From Flexilinea sp. (lineage in GTDB: Bacteria; Chloroflexota; Anaerolineae; Anaerolineales; Anaerolineaceae), in NCBI GenBank assembly GCA_017432685.1, contig JAFRIR010000150.1, positions 1-64,000 of the forward strand: 64,000 bases of DNA. The letters run 5' to 3'. Within the stretch, counting starts at the first letter, position 1. Every line of letters begins with the position of its first letter. The notes below the pieces were generated by a model, which saw only the letters and a list, made by a program, of their open reading frames with translations, searched no databases and had not been told where the DNA came from. The translations under genes were made by a program, and so were the position numbers. This document shows, in pieces, positions 7,828 to 16,242 of this stretch.

Positions 7828-10050
7828 GTGAGCTGCACGGGAAAAGGCTGGCTGCTGGATCTTTATGAAGATGCGCTGGACGGTGTCCGGCTCTGGTTCA
7901 TCATGGATGACGGACGCCGCATCTGCCTGCGTCAGGAATTTCCGGTCAGTTTTTACGCTTACGGCCCGGTTTCCCGGCTGCATGCGTGCTGTCTGTTCCT
8001 GAAGAAACAACCCGGTGTGACCGGGTTGGCCCGGGAGATGAAAAAGGATGTCTTCCAGCCGGAATTGCTCTGCGTTTTGCGTGTAGATATGCAAAGTCCT
8101 GTCTCACAGCAGTCCTGTTTCCGGACTTTGCAAAAGGTTTTCCCCGACCTGACCTGGTACAATGCGGATGTATCTGTCCAGGCCCGGCATGCCGCGCAGT
8201 ATGAAAGCTTTCCGATGGCCTTTTGTGATCTGGTGTATGAAGAGGATGGAACGATATCAGAATTTCGTGTATTGAATTCACGTTGGGATCTGCCGCTCCT
8301 GCTGCCGGTGCTGCAGAAGCTGGAACTTTCTCCGGACTGTGATCCCTCAAAATCGGAGCCTACCGGGCTTGAAATTCGTATAGACAGAAAAAAACAACGG
8401 CTTTTGCTTGACGATCCCGCGGCAGTGATCAACCGGCTGAATGAATTGATGGATCAGTACAATCCGGATATTCTGCTGACTGATTGGGGAGATAACTGGC
8501 TGATCCCGAAGCTGCTGGAAATGCAGGAAGAATCCGGGATCCCGCTGCGCTTTAACCGGGATGCCGAAAAGGAGATCCTGTGGAAAAAGGAGACTTCCTA
8601 TTTTTCCTACGGTCAGATCGTTTACCGTGCGCAGGAGGCTCATCTGTTCGGGCGCTGTCACATCGACCGGAAGAATGCCATGATGTGGCGGGACTATGGT
8701 TTTGACGGGGCGCTGGAGATGGCCCGGGTCACGGCCATGCCCATCGAACACGCGGCACGGGTCTCCCCGGGCTCGGGGATTTCCGCGATGCAGATGATCA
8801 CAGCGATGCAGCATGATGTGCTGGTGCCGGAGCAAAAACAGCAGTCTGAGGGCGTGAAAAACGGTCTGGAACTGATCCGGTTTGACCGGGGCGGGATGAT
8901 CTACCAGCCGAAGCCGGGCCTTTACACGGATATCGCTGAAATTGACTTCGTTTCCATGTATCCTGCCATCATCATTAACGGGAACATTTCTCCGGAGGTT
9001 CCGCTCCCGGATGGTCTGGAGCCGGCTCAGAAAGAATTGGGGATCGTTCCATTGACGCTGAAGCCGCTTTATGAGAAACGCGTGAAGATCAAGCAAAAGC
9101 TGCTGCAGTACCCGGATAAGGATGTGTCCCTCGCAAAAAGCTACGCAGCCCGGGCTTCCGCGCTGAAGTGGCTGCTGGTGGTGTGTTTCGGTTTTCTCGG
9201 GTACAAAAATGCCCGTTTCGGACGGATCGAGTCCCACGAGGCGGTGACCCGCGGCGGACGGGAAGCTCTGCTGCTGGCCAAAGAGGTGGCGGAGGAAATG
9301 GGCTTTGAGGTGCTGCACATGTTTGTGGACGCCCTGTGGCTGCGGAAGAAGGGCTGCCGCACCGTCGCAGATTTTCAGCCGGTGCTGGATGAGATCTCCC
9401 GGCGCACGAACATGATGATCGCGTTGGACGGCGTTTATACCTGGCTGGCCTTTCTGCCCTCGCGTACGGATGAGGCGGTGCCGGTCCCGAACCGTTATTT
9501 CGGGACTTTCCGCAGCGGTGAACTGAAGATGCGCGGGATCGAAGCCAGACGTCATGACATGCCGCCCTGGATCATTGAGACCCAGCGTCAGGCGCTGAAC
9601 TGTCTTTCCCGGGCTTATGATGCCCGGGACCTGCCGGACTGCCTGCGTAAAGCTTTTGCGGTCTTTCAGCAGGCTCTGGATGATCTGAACGCCGGACGGG
9701 TTCCGCTGAGCGAGCTGGTGGTGACCATGCGCATCAGCCGGGAGTTGGATGATTATAAGGCGCCAACGCCATCCGTCCGGGCGGCCCGTCAGCTGCTGGA
9801 ACGGACCGGGAAACGTCTCGCACCGGGGCAGAAGGTGCGCTTTCTTTATACCAGCGGGAAGGAAGACGTCCATGCCTGGGAACTGCCGGAGCCTGTCGGG
9901 CCGGAGGCTATTGACAAGTCCAAATACAGGCTGCTGTTCGGCCGGGCCGCCGGTACGATCCTTTATCCTTTCGGCATCGATGCCAAAGAGGTGGAGGACT
10001 GGGCCTGCGGCGGTTTGCAATTTAAATTTGAGCATATGGATGCTTCCTAA
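7828..10050 (+). CDS. Divergent family-B DNA polymerase, cassette gene 3
   Basis: 740 aa from a GTG start with AGGGAGG 5 bp upstream. It has family-B polymerase architecture. Motif A is EIDFVSMYP with catalytic D373 kept. The motif B equivalent is ALKWLLVVCFGFLGYKNARFG with K447 kept, but the usual NSxYG is replaced by VVCFG. The motif C equivalent is HMFVDALW, where the usual DTDS reads FVDA, keeping one aspartate (D501) and losing the other. The N-terminal exonuclease region (about 120-230) lacks a clear DIE and FD pair (LEIRID, LTDWGDNW), so proofreading is probably absent. At 740 aa it is shorter than E. coli Pol II (783). The co-transcribed RecA-like gene and the damage-type operator suggest a damage-tolerance or translesion polymerase. 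Polymerase activity itself is inferred. Confidence 0.88.
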   Translation: MSCTGKGWLLDLYEDALDGVRLWFIMDDGRRICLRQEFPVSFYAYGPVSRLHACCLFLKKQPGVTGLAREMKKDVFQPELLCVLRVDMQSPVSQQSCFRTLQKVFPDLTWYNADVSVQARHAAQYESFPMAFCDLVYEEDGTISEFRVLNSRWDLPLLLPVLQKLELSPDCDPSKSEPTGLEIRIDRKKQRLLLDDPAAVINRLNELMDQYNPDILLTDWGDNWLIPKLLEMQEESGIPLRFNRDAEKEILWKKETSYFSYGQIVYRAQEAHLFGRCHIDRKNAMMWRDYGFDGALEMARVTAMPIEHAARVSPGSGISAMQMITAMQHDVLVPEQKQQSEGVKNGLELIRFDRGGMIYQPKPGLYTDIAEIDFVSMYPAIIINGNISPEVPLPDGLEPAQKELGIVPLTLKPLYEKRVKIKQKLLQYPDKDVSLAKSYAARASALKWLLVVCFGFLGYKNARFGRIESHEAVTRGGREALLLAKEVAEEMGFEVLHMFVDALWLRKKGCRTVADFQPVLDEISRRTNMMIALDGVYTWLAFLPSRTDEAVPVPNRYFGTFRSGELKMRGIEARRHDMPPWIIETQRQALNCLSRAYDARDLPDCLRKAFAVFQQALDDLNAGRVPLSELVVTMRISRELDDYKAPTPSVRAARQLLERTGKRLAPGQKVRFLYTSGKEDVHAWELPEPVGPEAIDKSKYRLLFGRAAGTILYPFGIDAKEVEDWACGGLQFKFEHMDAS

Positions 10051-10399
10051 GTATCGGCATTATTATTTCAAAATAGCGGATTAATGAAATATAATCTAAA
10101 CAAGGTTGATGTTTTACGTGAGGGTTTAAGTCATGGAAAGAAATATCAATATTGTCAACGATCTCGATGGACGTCGTTTTGTTTTGATCAATGACATCAG
10201 ATGGTAAGGTAAGAGAGAAATAAATATTTGTATGATTTTTTATCAATAAAAAAAGAAACGAGCAGCCCGCTTGAGCAATAAAGCTGTACGGTAAAAACCC
10301 ATTTCTTAATTCTTAATTATACAGAAGTGGGTGAAAAAGTCAATAATTTCGTGCTGATTGTGACTATTTTGGAATGGGACGTGTGAAAGGACTCAATAA
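10051..10399. other. Intergenic region upstream of gnd
   Basis: AT-rich 349-bp gap. I see no supported gene. A 74-codon minus-strand ORF here has no Shine-Dalgarno sequence or family resemblance and overlaps the polymerase 3' end. No clear terminator for the polymerase operon is visible; the gnd promoter probably lies in the last 100 bp, but its boxes are not convincing. Confidence 0.5.
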
Positions 10400-11851
10400 A
10401 TGAAAAAATCTGATATCGGTATACTTGGGCTGGCGGTGATGGGGGAGAACCTTGCCATCAACATGGAAAGCAAGGGCTTTACTGTCTCTGTCTTCAACCG
10501 TACGACCGAAAAAGTTAAAAAATTTGTCAACGGACGCGCAGAAGGGAAAAACATCCGCGGGGCTTTTTCGCTGAAAGAACTGGTTTCCCAGTTGGAAAAA
10601 CCCCGGAAGGTGATGATCATGGTCAAAGCGGGGCAGCCTGTGGATGACATGATCGAACATATCATCCCGCTGATGGAACCCGGTGATGTGATCATCGACG
10701 GCGGCAACTCCAATTTTCATGACACGATCCGCAGGACGGCTTTTGTGGAGAGCAAGGGACTGCTTTACGTCGGGACCGGAGTCTCCGGCGGTGAAGAGGG
10801 AGCGCTGCACGGTCCGTCCATGATGCCGGGCGGTTCGGAGGCGGCCTGGCCGGTGGTCAAGCCTGTTTTTCAGGCGATCTGCGCGAAGGTGGAGGACGGG
10901 GCTCCCTGCTGCGAATGGGTCGGTTCCAACGGGGCAGGACATTATGTCAAAATGGTCCATAACGGCATTGAATATGGCGATATGCAGCTGATCTGCGAGG
11001 CTTATCAGCTGATGCGGGACCTGCTGGGGATGTCTGCTGATGAAATGCATGAAGTCTTCGCGGAATGGAACCGCGGGGAATTGAACAGCTATCTGATCGG
11101 CATTACCGCCGATATTCTGGCCTATAAGGATGAAGATGGTAGTCCGCTGGTTGACAAAATTCTCGATACCGCCGGACAGAAAGGCACGGGAAAATGGGCC
11201 TGCATTGCCGCGCTGGATGAAGGGATCCCGCTGACGATGATCGGAGAAGCGGTCTTTGCCCGCTGTCTCAGCGCCATGAAAGCCGAACGAACCGCAGCTT
11301 CCCGCATCCTGCACGGGCCGAAGACCGGCTGCGATATGGAGCGGGAACATCTGATTGCTGCCATCAAGGATGCGCTTTATGCATCGAAGATCATCTCCTA
11401 TGCGCAAGGCTTTTCCCTGATGCGGGACGCGGCAAAGACCTATGGCTGGAACCTGCATTATGGCAACATCGCGTTGATGTGGCGGGGCGGCTGCATCATC
11501 CGCTCTGTCTTTTTGGGTGATATTAAGAAGGCTTTTGATGCTGATCCGGATCTGCCGAACCTGCTGCTGAACGATACCTTCCGGGAGGTCGTTGAAAAAG
11601 CGCAGAGCGGCTGGCGTGAGGTCTGTGCGGAAGCGATCCGCTGCGGGATCCCGGTTCCGGCGATGTGCAGTGCGCTGAATTATTATGACGCCTACCGGAC
11701 CGAACGCCTGTCTGCGAATTTGCTTCAGGCCCAGCGGGATTATTTCGGCGCTCACACCTACGAACGCCTGGACCGTCCCCGCGGAGAGTTCTTCCACACG
11801 AACTGGACCGGTGAAGGCGGGGATACCGCTGCTTCGACCTATAACGCCTGA
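10400..11851 (+). CDS. gnd: 6-phosphogluconate dehydrogenase, decarboxylating
   Basis: Oxidises 6-phosphogluconate to ribulose-5-phosphate plus CO2, reducing NADP+, in the oxidative pentose phosphate pathway. It is 483 aa, the normal length of the long (GndA) type. The N-terminal Rossmann motif is GILGLAVMG, followed by NRT at about 35-37, the NADP-preferring signature. The substrate loop GVSGGEEGALHGPSMMPGG and the catalytic segment KMVHNGIEYGDMQ are intact. The C-terminal tail HTYERLDRPRGEFFHTNW is the conserved segment reaching into the partner subunit. It is monocistronic, with a strong hairpin terminator starting 26 bp downstream. Confidence 0.97.
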   Translation: MKKSDIGILGLAVMGENLAINMESKGFTVSVFNRTTEKVKKFVNGRAEGKNIRGAFSLKELVSQLEKPRKVMIMVKAGQPVDDMIEHIIPLMEPGDVIIDGGNSNFHDTIRRTAFVESKGLLYVGTGVSGGEEGALHGPSMMPGGSEAAWPVVKPVFQAICAKVEDGAPCCEWVGSNGAGHYVKMVHNGIEYGDMQLICEAYQLMRDLLGMSADEMHEVFAEWNRGELNSYLIGITADILAYKDEDGSPLVDKILDTAGQKGTGKWACIAALDEGIPLTMIGEAVFARCLSAMKAERTAASRILHGPKTGCDMEREHLIAAIKDALYASKIISYAQGFSLMRDAAKTYGWNLHYGNIALMWRGGCIIRSVFLGDIKKAFDADPDLPNLLLNDTFREVVEKAQSGWREVCAEAIRCGIPVPAMCSALNYYDAYRTERLSANLLQAQRDYFGAHTYERLDRPRGEFFHTNWTGEGGDTAASTYNA

Positions 11852-11877
11852 AAACGGAGTTGATAGTGTGATAAATA

Positions 11878-11910
11878 AGAACGGTTACGATCTGCGTAAC
11901 CGTTCTTTGT
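11878..11910 (+). terminator. Rho-independent terminator after gnd
   Basis: A perfect 12-bp stem, AGAACGGTTACG with CGTAACCGTTCT, and a 5-nt loop, followed by tttgttct. Confidence 0.85.
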
Positions 11911-11922
11911 TCTGAAAAGATA

Positions 11923-11990
11923 ATCTGATACAGCCTTTTTGTGCGGGCTGCGCCGCATCAAAAAGGATGTCTCTGCTGTGCTTCTATTCC
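11923..11990 (-). repeat. Family C-related repeat, copy C4
   Basis: gatacagcc...gtgcgggctgcgccgcatc...atgtctctgctgtgcttct follows the C2 scheme: a gatacagccc start, a GC-rich centre and a tctccgtgtgcttc-like end. It is divergent in sequence and overlaps the stop codon of the next minus-strand gene by a few bases. Confidence 0.5.
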
Positions 11991-12955
11991 CAATTGTTTT
12001 CCAAAGGCGCCCCGCAGTGCGGACAGGTCGTGTGCAGTTTTGCGACGAACTCATTGCCGCAATAATCACATTTTATCGTTTCGGGCTCGGTCTCAGCCAC
12101 AGGACACTGTGTGGCGTTGATTCTCGGATCGTCCTCAGGTTTCTGTTTTGCTGTACCGATTATTTTCTTGACCGCGGTAAAAAGCAACAGGCCTCCACCC
12201 GCAAACAGGAATATCAGCGTCGGGATTTTATTCCCTGAAATCTTTCCTGCCTTCTGCCCGATTTGATTAAATGCATCGATCACCGAAGCGGACAACGACT
12301 TAGAATTGTCCATAAGATTACTCTGAAGCTGTCTGGTAAACTCATTCTCGAGATCCGTCGTGATCATGCTGCCGCAGTCATCACCGATCATGCCTTCCCA
12401 CGACCAGGATTTTTCCACATTATCGACACAGTACACGACCAGCCAGTGCTTTTCGTCATTAAATGTATCGACATAGAGCTTGTATGCGTAATCCTGCAGA
12501 TCCCCGCCCTCTGTTTTCAGTTCCTTGATGTTGATCGTAAAGAAGGCGGGCGTCACGCCTGTTTTATTCTGAAAGGAGAGGAATGCTTCGTTCATCTCTG
12601 CTTCTTCAGTGTCACTCAGCAGCCGGGCCGCATCGTTGATCAGAATATCGGTGTTGTAGTCTGTCTTTACCTTTTGAGGCAGAGATTTGAAACCGGAAAA
12701 ACCAAATATCGCGGCAAGAATTATTGAAATGATACTCGTGAAAAACTGTTTTATTTTTTCACTTCTTGCGTTCTGAAGCGTATAAGGCCGGTCGCTGAAA
12801 TAATATTGAGGCATACCGGCGCGGTAGTAAACATATCTGTTGGCTCCGGGATAATAGCTTCTCCCGAACCGCATATTGGCAGCGCTGTTTTTGCTGCTGC
12901 GGCTGCTCCTGTGAGATCCGCCGTGAGATCTTCCTCCTCCGCTCGAATGTGGCAT
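11984..12955 (-). CDS. TPM-domain membrane protein with zinc ribbon
   Basis: 323 aa when started at the ATG at 12955, which has AAGGAG upstream; a longer frame exists but lacks a ribosome site. The N-terminus is Ser/Gly/His/Arg-rich (SSGGGRSHGGSHRSS). A membrane segment near residues 72-88 is followed by an extracytoplasmic domain with INDAARLLSDTEEAEMNEAFLSFQNKTG and WLVVYCVDN, the pattern of TPM domains (YgcG/TPM_phosphatase). A second membrane segment (LIFLFAGGGLLLF) and a C-terminal zinc ribbon (CDYCG...CPHCG) follow. TPM proteins are linked to membrane quality control and photosystem repair in other lineages; the function here is unknown. It is transcribed alone. Confidence 0.8.
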   Translation of the reverse strand: MPHSSGGGRSHGGSHRSSRSSKNSAANMRFGRSYYPGANRYVYYRAGMPQYYFSDRPYTLQNARSEKIKQFFTSIISIILAAIFGFSGFKSLPQKVKTDYNTDILINDAARLLSDTEEAEMNEAFLSFQNKTGVTPAFFTINIKELKTEGGDLQDYAYKLYVDTFNDEKHWLVVYCVDNVEKSWSWEGMIGDDCGSMITTDLENEFTRQLQSNLMDNSKSLSASVIDAFNQIGQKAGKISGNKIPTLIFLFAGGGLLLFTAVKKIIGTAKQKPEDDPRINATQCPVAETEPETIKCDYCGNEFVAKLHTTCPHCGAPLENNWE

Positions 12956-13186
12956 AAGACACTCCTTTCTCCATTTATACAATTATAAAATCTTACAATA
13001 CCATTATAATACGAAATCATCAGAATTTGAAATTATACACAGTCCTGTACTGCACTGTTGGGTACTGAACGGGCACTTAAAAACTTTGTTATATAAAAGT
13101 TATGAGGAGAATTTATGCTATGAAAAGGAATGTATTATTCCTTATCCCATTACGCTTGTTTGTCAATTTAAACGTGAGTGTATGAA

Positions 13187-13471
13187 TTAATCTTTTTTTT
13201 GGTAGAAATCCATACCGCCAAAATTTTTCCACATTTTATACATATCAATGTAATTCTCTTTGATAAATTCAGTAATCAATCGAATTTCTTTATCGGTGAG
13301 GTCGCCTCTTTTTTGCATAAAAGAACTTCCATCTGACCGAACTAAGAATTTCGCAGAATATGCTTCAGTCATTTTTCTGTCACTTGCGTGAACATGCATC
13401 GCTTCAACAATACATTCAGCAGTGAAATATAAAAAATGATCTGCAATTTTATACGGATAGAATTTAGGCAT
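13187..13471 (-). CDS. Small protein of three-gene operon (third gene)
   Basis: 94 aa, unknown function. It starts MPKFYPYKIADHFLYF and contains AMHVHASD and KFLVRSDGS, then a helical end LTDKEIRLITEFIKENYIDMYKMW. The layout (a short sheet region with a His-containing strand, then a long C-terminal helix ending in W) recalls DUF4160-type small proteins, some of which are paired with DUF2442 partners. The similarity is by eye and weak. It overlaps the preceding gene by 8 bp, so the two are translationally coupled. The segment is more AT-rich than its surroundings, consistent with acquired DNA. Confidence 0.6.
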   Translation of the reverse strand: MPKFYPYKIADHFLYFTAECIVEAMHVHASDRKMTEAYSAKFLVRSDGSSFMQKRGDLTDKEIRLITEFIKENYIDMYKMWKNFGGMDFYQKKD

Positions 13472-13703
13472 AAGATGTTTCCAGAAATTGCAGATTCTTT
13501 TTGCACAAATCTAAAACGATTTGTTGTTCGATTGGGTCCATATTTGTTTCAATGATCTCACCGGCTTTATTAACAACCATTGCACAGTCTGGATGATAGA
13601 GATTCAAAATGCTGATAAAACCATTTTCCCGCTCTGTGAAGGCATATCCGTTAACGATAATATTTGCTTTGTCCGCGATTGTAATGATATCAGTTTCAGT
13701 CAT
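13464..13703 (-). CDS. Small protein of three-gene operon (second gene)
   Basis: 79 aa, not recognised. MTETDIITIADKANIIVNGY starts a compact mixed alpha/beta protein; NLYHPDCAMVVNKAGEIIETNM is the most distinctive part, and the C-terminus is helical (QQIVLDLCKKNLQFL). It overlaps its neighbours by 8 bp on each side, which is strong support that all three frames are real genes of one unit. Confidence 0.6.
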   Translation of the reverse strand: MTETDIITIADKANIIVNGYAFTERENGFISILNLYHPDCAMVVNKAGEIIETNMDPIEQQIVLDLCKKNLQFLETSYA

Positions 13704-13980
13704 ATTTTATTTGTACCTGTGTAATAGGATCCAAAAACCGGTCTTTGTTCATATAGAGAGCTGAGAGGATTGGTTCCATATCTATATACTCTTCAATATC
13801 CTGCTCCTGATGCTTGTATTTTGCCATCACCTCAAGATATCCGTGATCCCATTGCAAAATTTTTGTATACCTTTCCAACCCATCACAGGTGCGGAAAGTT
13901 AGCGTTTTTCCGGCATGTGTAAATGTCGTGTATTTATCAAAACTGCTTAAAATTGCAATTCCGTCATTTTTGTTTGCCAT
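13696..13980 (-). CDS. Small protein of three-gene operon (first gene)
   Basis: 94 aa, not recognised. It is the first gene of an overlapping three-gene unit. It includes SSFDKYTTFTHAGKTLTFRTCDG and a Lys/Glu-rich segment YKHQEQDIEEYIDMEPILSALY. No signal peptide or membrane segment. The Shine-Dalgarno sequence upstream is weak. A toxin-antitoxin or defence-accessory role would fit the size, overlaps and base composition, but there is no direct motif evidence. Confidence 0.55.
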   Translation of the reverse strand: MANKNDGIAILSSFDKYTTFTHAGKTLTFRTCDGLERYTKILQWDHGYLEVMAKYKHQEQDIEEYIDMEPILSALYMNKDRFLDPITQVQIKYD

Positions 13981-14160
13981 CAGTTTTATTAATCCTTACT
14001 ATTATCATACTACATTTCTTTACCGCAAATATTATTTAATACTTTTGATTTCGTGTGAAGATTCTCCATGCAGGATATTTTCAAAATGAAATGATCAGAT
14101 CCTTGTGTACAGAGGATAGAACGAACTGGCCCTCCTGCCTGCCGGTAAGGAGCCCTTGAA

Positions 14161-15789
14161 TTATTCCCAGATGAATTTGGTGATGGTTCCGTCTGAGGTG
14201 ATCTGGTTGGAGACGCCTGCAAAGGGGTTGACCAGCCAGATATTTCCATCGGTGAGAAAGGCGATCCAGGCCGACTCTTCGCTGCTGGCGGGTGCCCAGG
14301 TCAGATGCTGCGGGGTGATGTACCCGCTGGAGCCTTGCGCCGGATAAACGATGTGTGCGTTTTCGCCGTCCGGATCGCTGATCATGATGCGGTAGCGTTC
14401 CGATTCAACCTGCTGGGGAAGTTCGGTTTGCAGCCAGCTCAGGTAGGATTTTCCGTTGGAGAAGAGCGGGGACATTGCCGGGTAGGAAAACAGCCCGGTA
14501 TTTTGGATGACTGTCCGGAATTCACCCGTGTTCAGGTCGAAATAAGCAATGTGGTAGTCAGTCGGGTCGTAGGTCTGGACATTTCCGTCTGTTTTTCCGT
14601 GAAAGGTGAAATAAAAGCCGCTGTCATCTGCGTTCCAGCAAAACCCGGGGATCCATGCCCAGTCAGACCGGGTCTTTTCATAAGGAGTGAAGCGGATCAG
14701 TGTCTGTTTATCCGCGCTGAGCCGGTCAATGATGCCGACATTTTCCGGTGTAGCAAAAAGCAGACGCCGGGCATCCTCATCAAGAGAGAACTCCGTTCCC
14801 CACCAGCTGTAGGTTCCGCTGTCATCGGCCTCAAGGATCTCCTCCTGGCTCATCAGCATTCCCGTGTCGCTGACAAACTGCATGCGCAGGTCATTGAGCG
14901 CCTTCCATCCCGGGGCCTGTTCGGATGGCTCAACTGTTGAGTAGACGAATCTGCGGGTGTTCCCCGGCAGCCAGGAAGCGAAATGCAGGACGTTTGATAC
15001 CCGCAGCGAGATCGGCTCTGCGTTCCAATCACTTAGGTCCAGCATCCATAGTCCGTTGACTTCCGTTGACCGTCCCGTCCGGGAAAAAAGCAGCCATTGT
15101 CCGTCGGAAGAAAGGTCCAGGACCCTGCCGTCAAGGTCACCGGTGGAAACCAGCGGCGTCCGGTTTTCGGTAGATCCTTCCATCATCCAGGCGCTGCCGT
15201 CTGAAATGTAAATCAGCCGTCCGTTGATCTTGATCGGGGCGTATTCTGCTTTCGCGCCGCGCATCAGGATCTCCGGAACCGGTTCTTTGACGGTGATGAG
15301 GGAGACGACTGCTTTGCCCGTCTGGATGCCGTCTTCATAGGTATAACGGGTGACGATCTGACGGGTGCCGTTCTGTCCCTGCTGGATAATGCGGGTCTCC
15401 CCGTTTGGGAGCGATTCATTGCGAACTGTCTGGCTTTGGAAAGGGGCAGTCTGTTCGCTCACAATGTCTTCGGTCTTGACCCGAACCACGCGGATCTCTC
15501 CGTCTGCAGGTATCGCCATGGGCAGGGCCGGGGTCACGATGTCCTGGCTTCCGATTTGGATGCCGACTGTTTCCAGCGCGTCTCCAACTGTTGCATCCGC
15601 ACTGACCTGGCTGATATAATGCATATTGTCGCAAAAGATGTTCACATCACGCAGACTGGCGCCGGTTTCATAAAAGTTTCTGATTTCCGTGCAGCCGGTA
15701 AAAAGGGTTATGAATAATAAAAAAAACATCACCCGGCATCGCTGTCGGGATATCCGAATGAACTGGGGTCGGGTGATATTTTTCAGCAT
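14161..15789 (-). CDS. DUF348-G5-beta-propeller lipoprotein
   Basis: 542 aa. A hydrophobic stretch (about 21-31) ends in a lipobox-like FTGC, giving Cys33 as the probable lipidation site; a start at Met21 (15729) is possible. Residues about 47-100 (DVNIFCDNMHYISQVSADATVGDAL) look like the ubiquitin-like DUF348 fold. Residues about 100-175, with VKTEDIVSEQTAPFQSQTV and TRYTYEDGIQTGKAVVS, form a G5 domain, a module of surface proteins that bind sugars or peptidoglycan. The remainder carries repeated TolB/WD40-like blades (SSDGQWLLFSRTG, SLDEDARRLLFATP, FCWNADDSGFYFTFHG, SDPDGENAH). It is probably anchored outside the membrane. It lies 6 bp downstream of the next gene on the same strand, forming an operon with the two paralogues. 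Confidence 0.82.
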   Translation of the reverse strand: MLKNITRPQFIRISRQRCRVMFFLLFITLFTGCTEIRNFYETGASLRDVNIFCDNMHYISQVSADATVGDALETVGIQIGSQDIVTPALPMAIPADGEIRVVRVKTEDIVSEQTAPFQSQTVRNESLPNGETRIIQQGQNGTRQIVTRYTYEDGIQTGKAVVSLITVKEPVPEILMRGAKAEYAPIKINGRLIYISDGSAWMMEGSTENRTPLVSTGDLDGRVLDLSSDGQWLLFSRTGRSTEVNGLWMLDLSDWNAEPISLRVSNVLHFASWLPGNTRRFVYSTVEPSEQAPGWKALNDLRMQFVSDTGMLMSQEEILEADDSGTYSWWGTEFSLDEDARRLLFATPENVGIIDRLSADKQTLIRFTPYEKTRSDWAWIPGFCWNADDSGFYFTFHGKTDGNVQTYDPTDYHIAYFDLNTGEFRTVIQNTGLFSYPAMSPLFSNGKSYLSWLQTELPQQVESERYRIMISDPDGENAHIVYPAQGSSGYITPQHLTWAPASSEESAWIAFLTDGNIWLVNPFAGVSNQITSDGTITKFIWE

Positions 15790-15795
15790 GATCGA

Positions 15796-16239
15796 TCAGC
15801 TTTTGACTGCATCCACGGATATTTTTCCGGGTTCCACACGAAAAGACCGAACCTGGAAATCCTTTTGCAGCTCTTTGACAAATGTTTGGATCGGTTTTTG
15901 AATGAGTTCATTTGCTTTTGAGGACTCGATGGAAATGACGGGCAGGTCCAAAGTGAGGAGGTCTGCACGGACATTTTTGCCATCCCACAGGATGGTGGCT
16001 CTTGCGGAGGCATTGACCTTGATGAGATGCATACCGACTCTGCAGGACACGATCAGTTCATTTTCGTTGAAGCGAATCACAGGATCGCTGATGTCCAGCC
16101 CAACCTTGATTTTTTCCTTGATAAATTCCTTTATTTTATCGTTGTGTGTCACCAGATAATTTGCGGCGTATTTCGTCGCGTCCTGTTCAGAAAGAGCCAG
16201 TTGGATCGTTAACCCTGAAGGGATTTTATTCATATCCAT
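15796..16239 (-). CDS. Paralogue of the upstream secreted protein, no signal peptide
   Basis: 147 aa. It aligns throughout with the gene immediately upstream (shared PSG...QL.L...DAT, ...YL, LDISDPVIRF/LSDPKIEF, PVIS(I/V)), so the pair arose by tandem duplication. This copy has lost the N-terminal signal or anchor and begins MDMNKIPSG; a second ATG two codons later is possible. The start lies 3 bp after the upstream stop, with the Shine-Dalgarno inside that gene's end (gaggtag). The fold resembles small beta-rich YpmS-like proteins, but this is weak. Function unknown. Confidence 0.75.
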   Translation of the reverse strand: MDMNKIPSGLTIQLALSEQDATKYAANYLVTHNDKIKEFIKEKIKVGLDISDPVIRFNENELIVSCRVGMHLIKVNASARATILWDGKNVRADLLTLDLPVISIESSKANELIQKPIQTFVKELQKDFQVRSFRVEPGKISVDAVKS

Positions 16240-16242
16240 GAG

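Noticed and set aside
8347..10035. 562-codon ORF antisense to the family-B polymerase
   Set aside because: Shadow of a real coding frame with third-position GC bias; His/Pro/Gln-rich translation with no motif.
10022..10246. 74-codon minus-strand ORF downstream of the polymerase
   Set aside because: No ribosome site, no recognisable family, overlaps the polymerase end; treated as intergenic.
10364..11797. 477-codon ORF antisense to gnd
   Set aside because: Mirror of the conserved gnd gene, starts inside it, no supporting signals.
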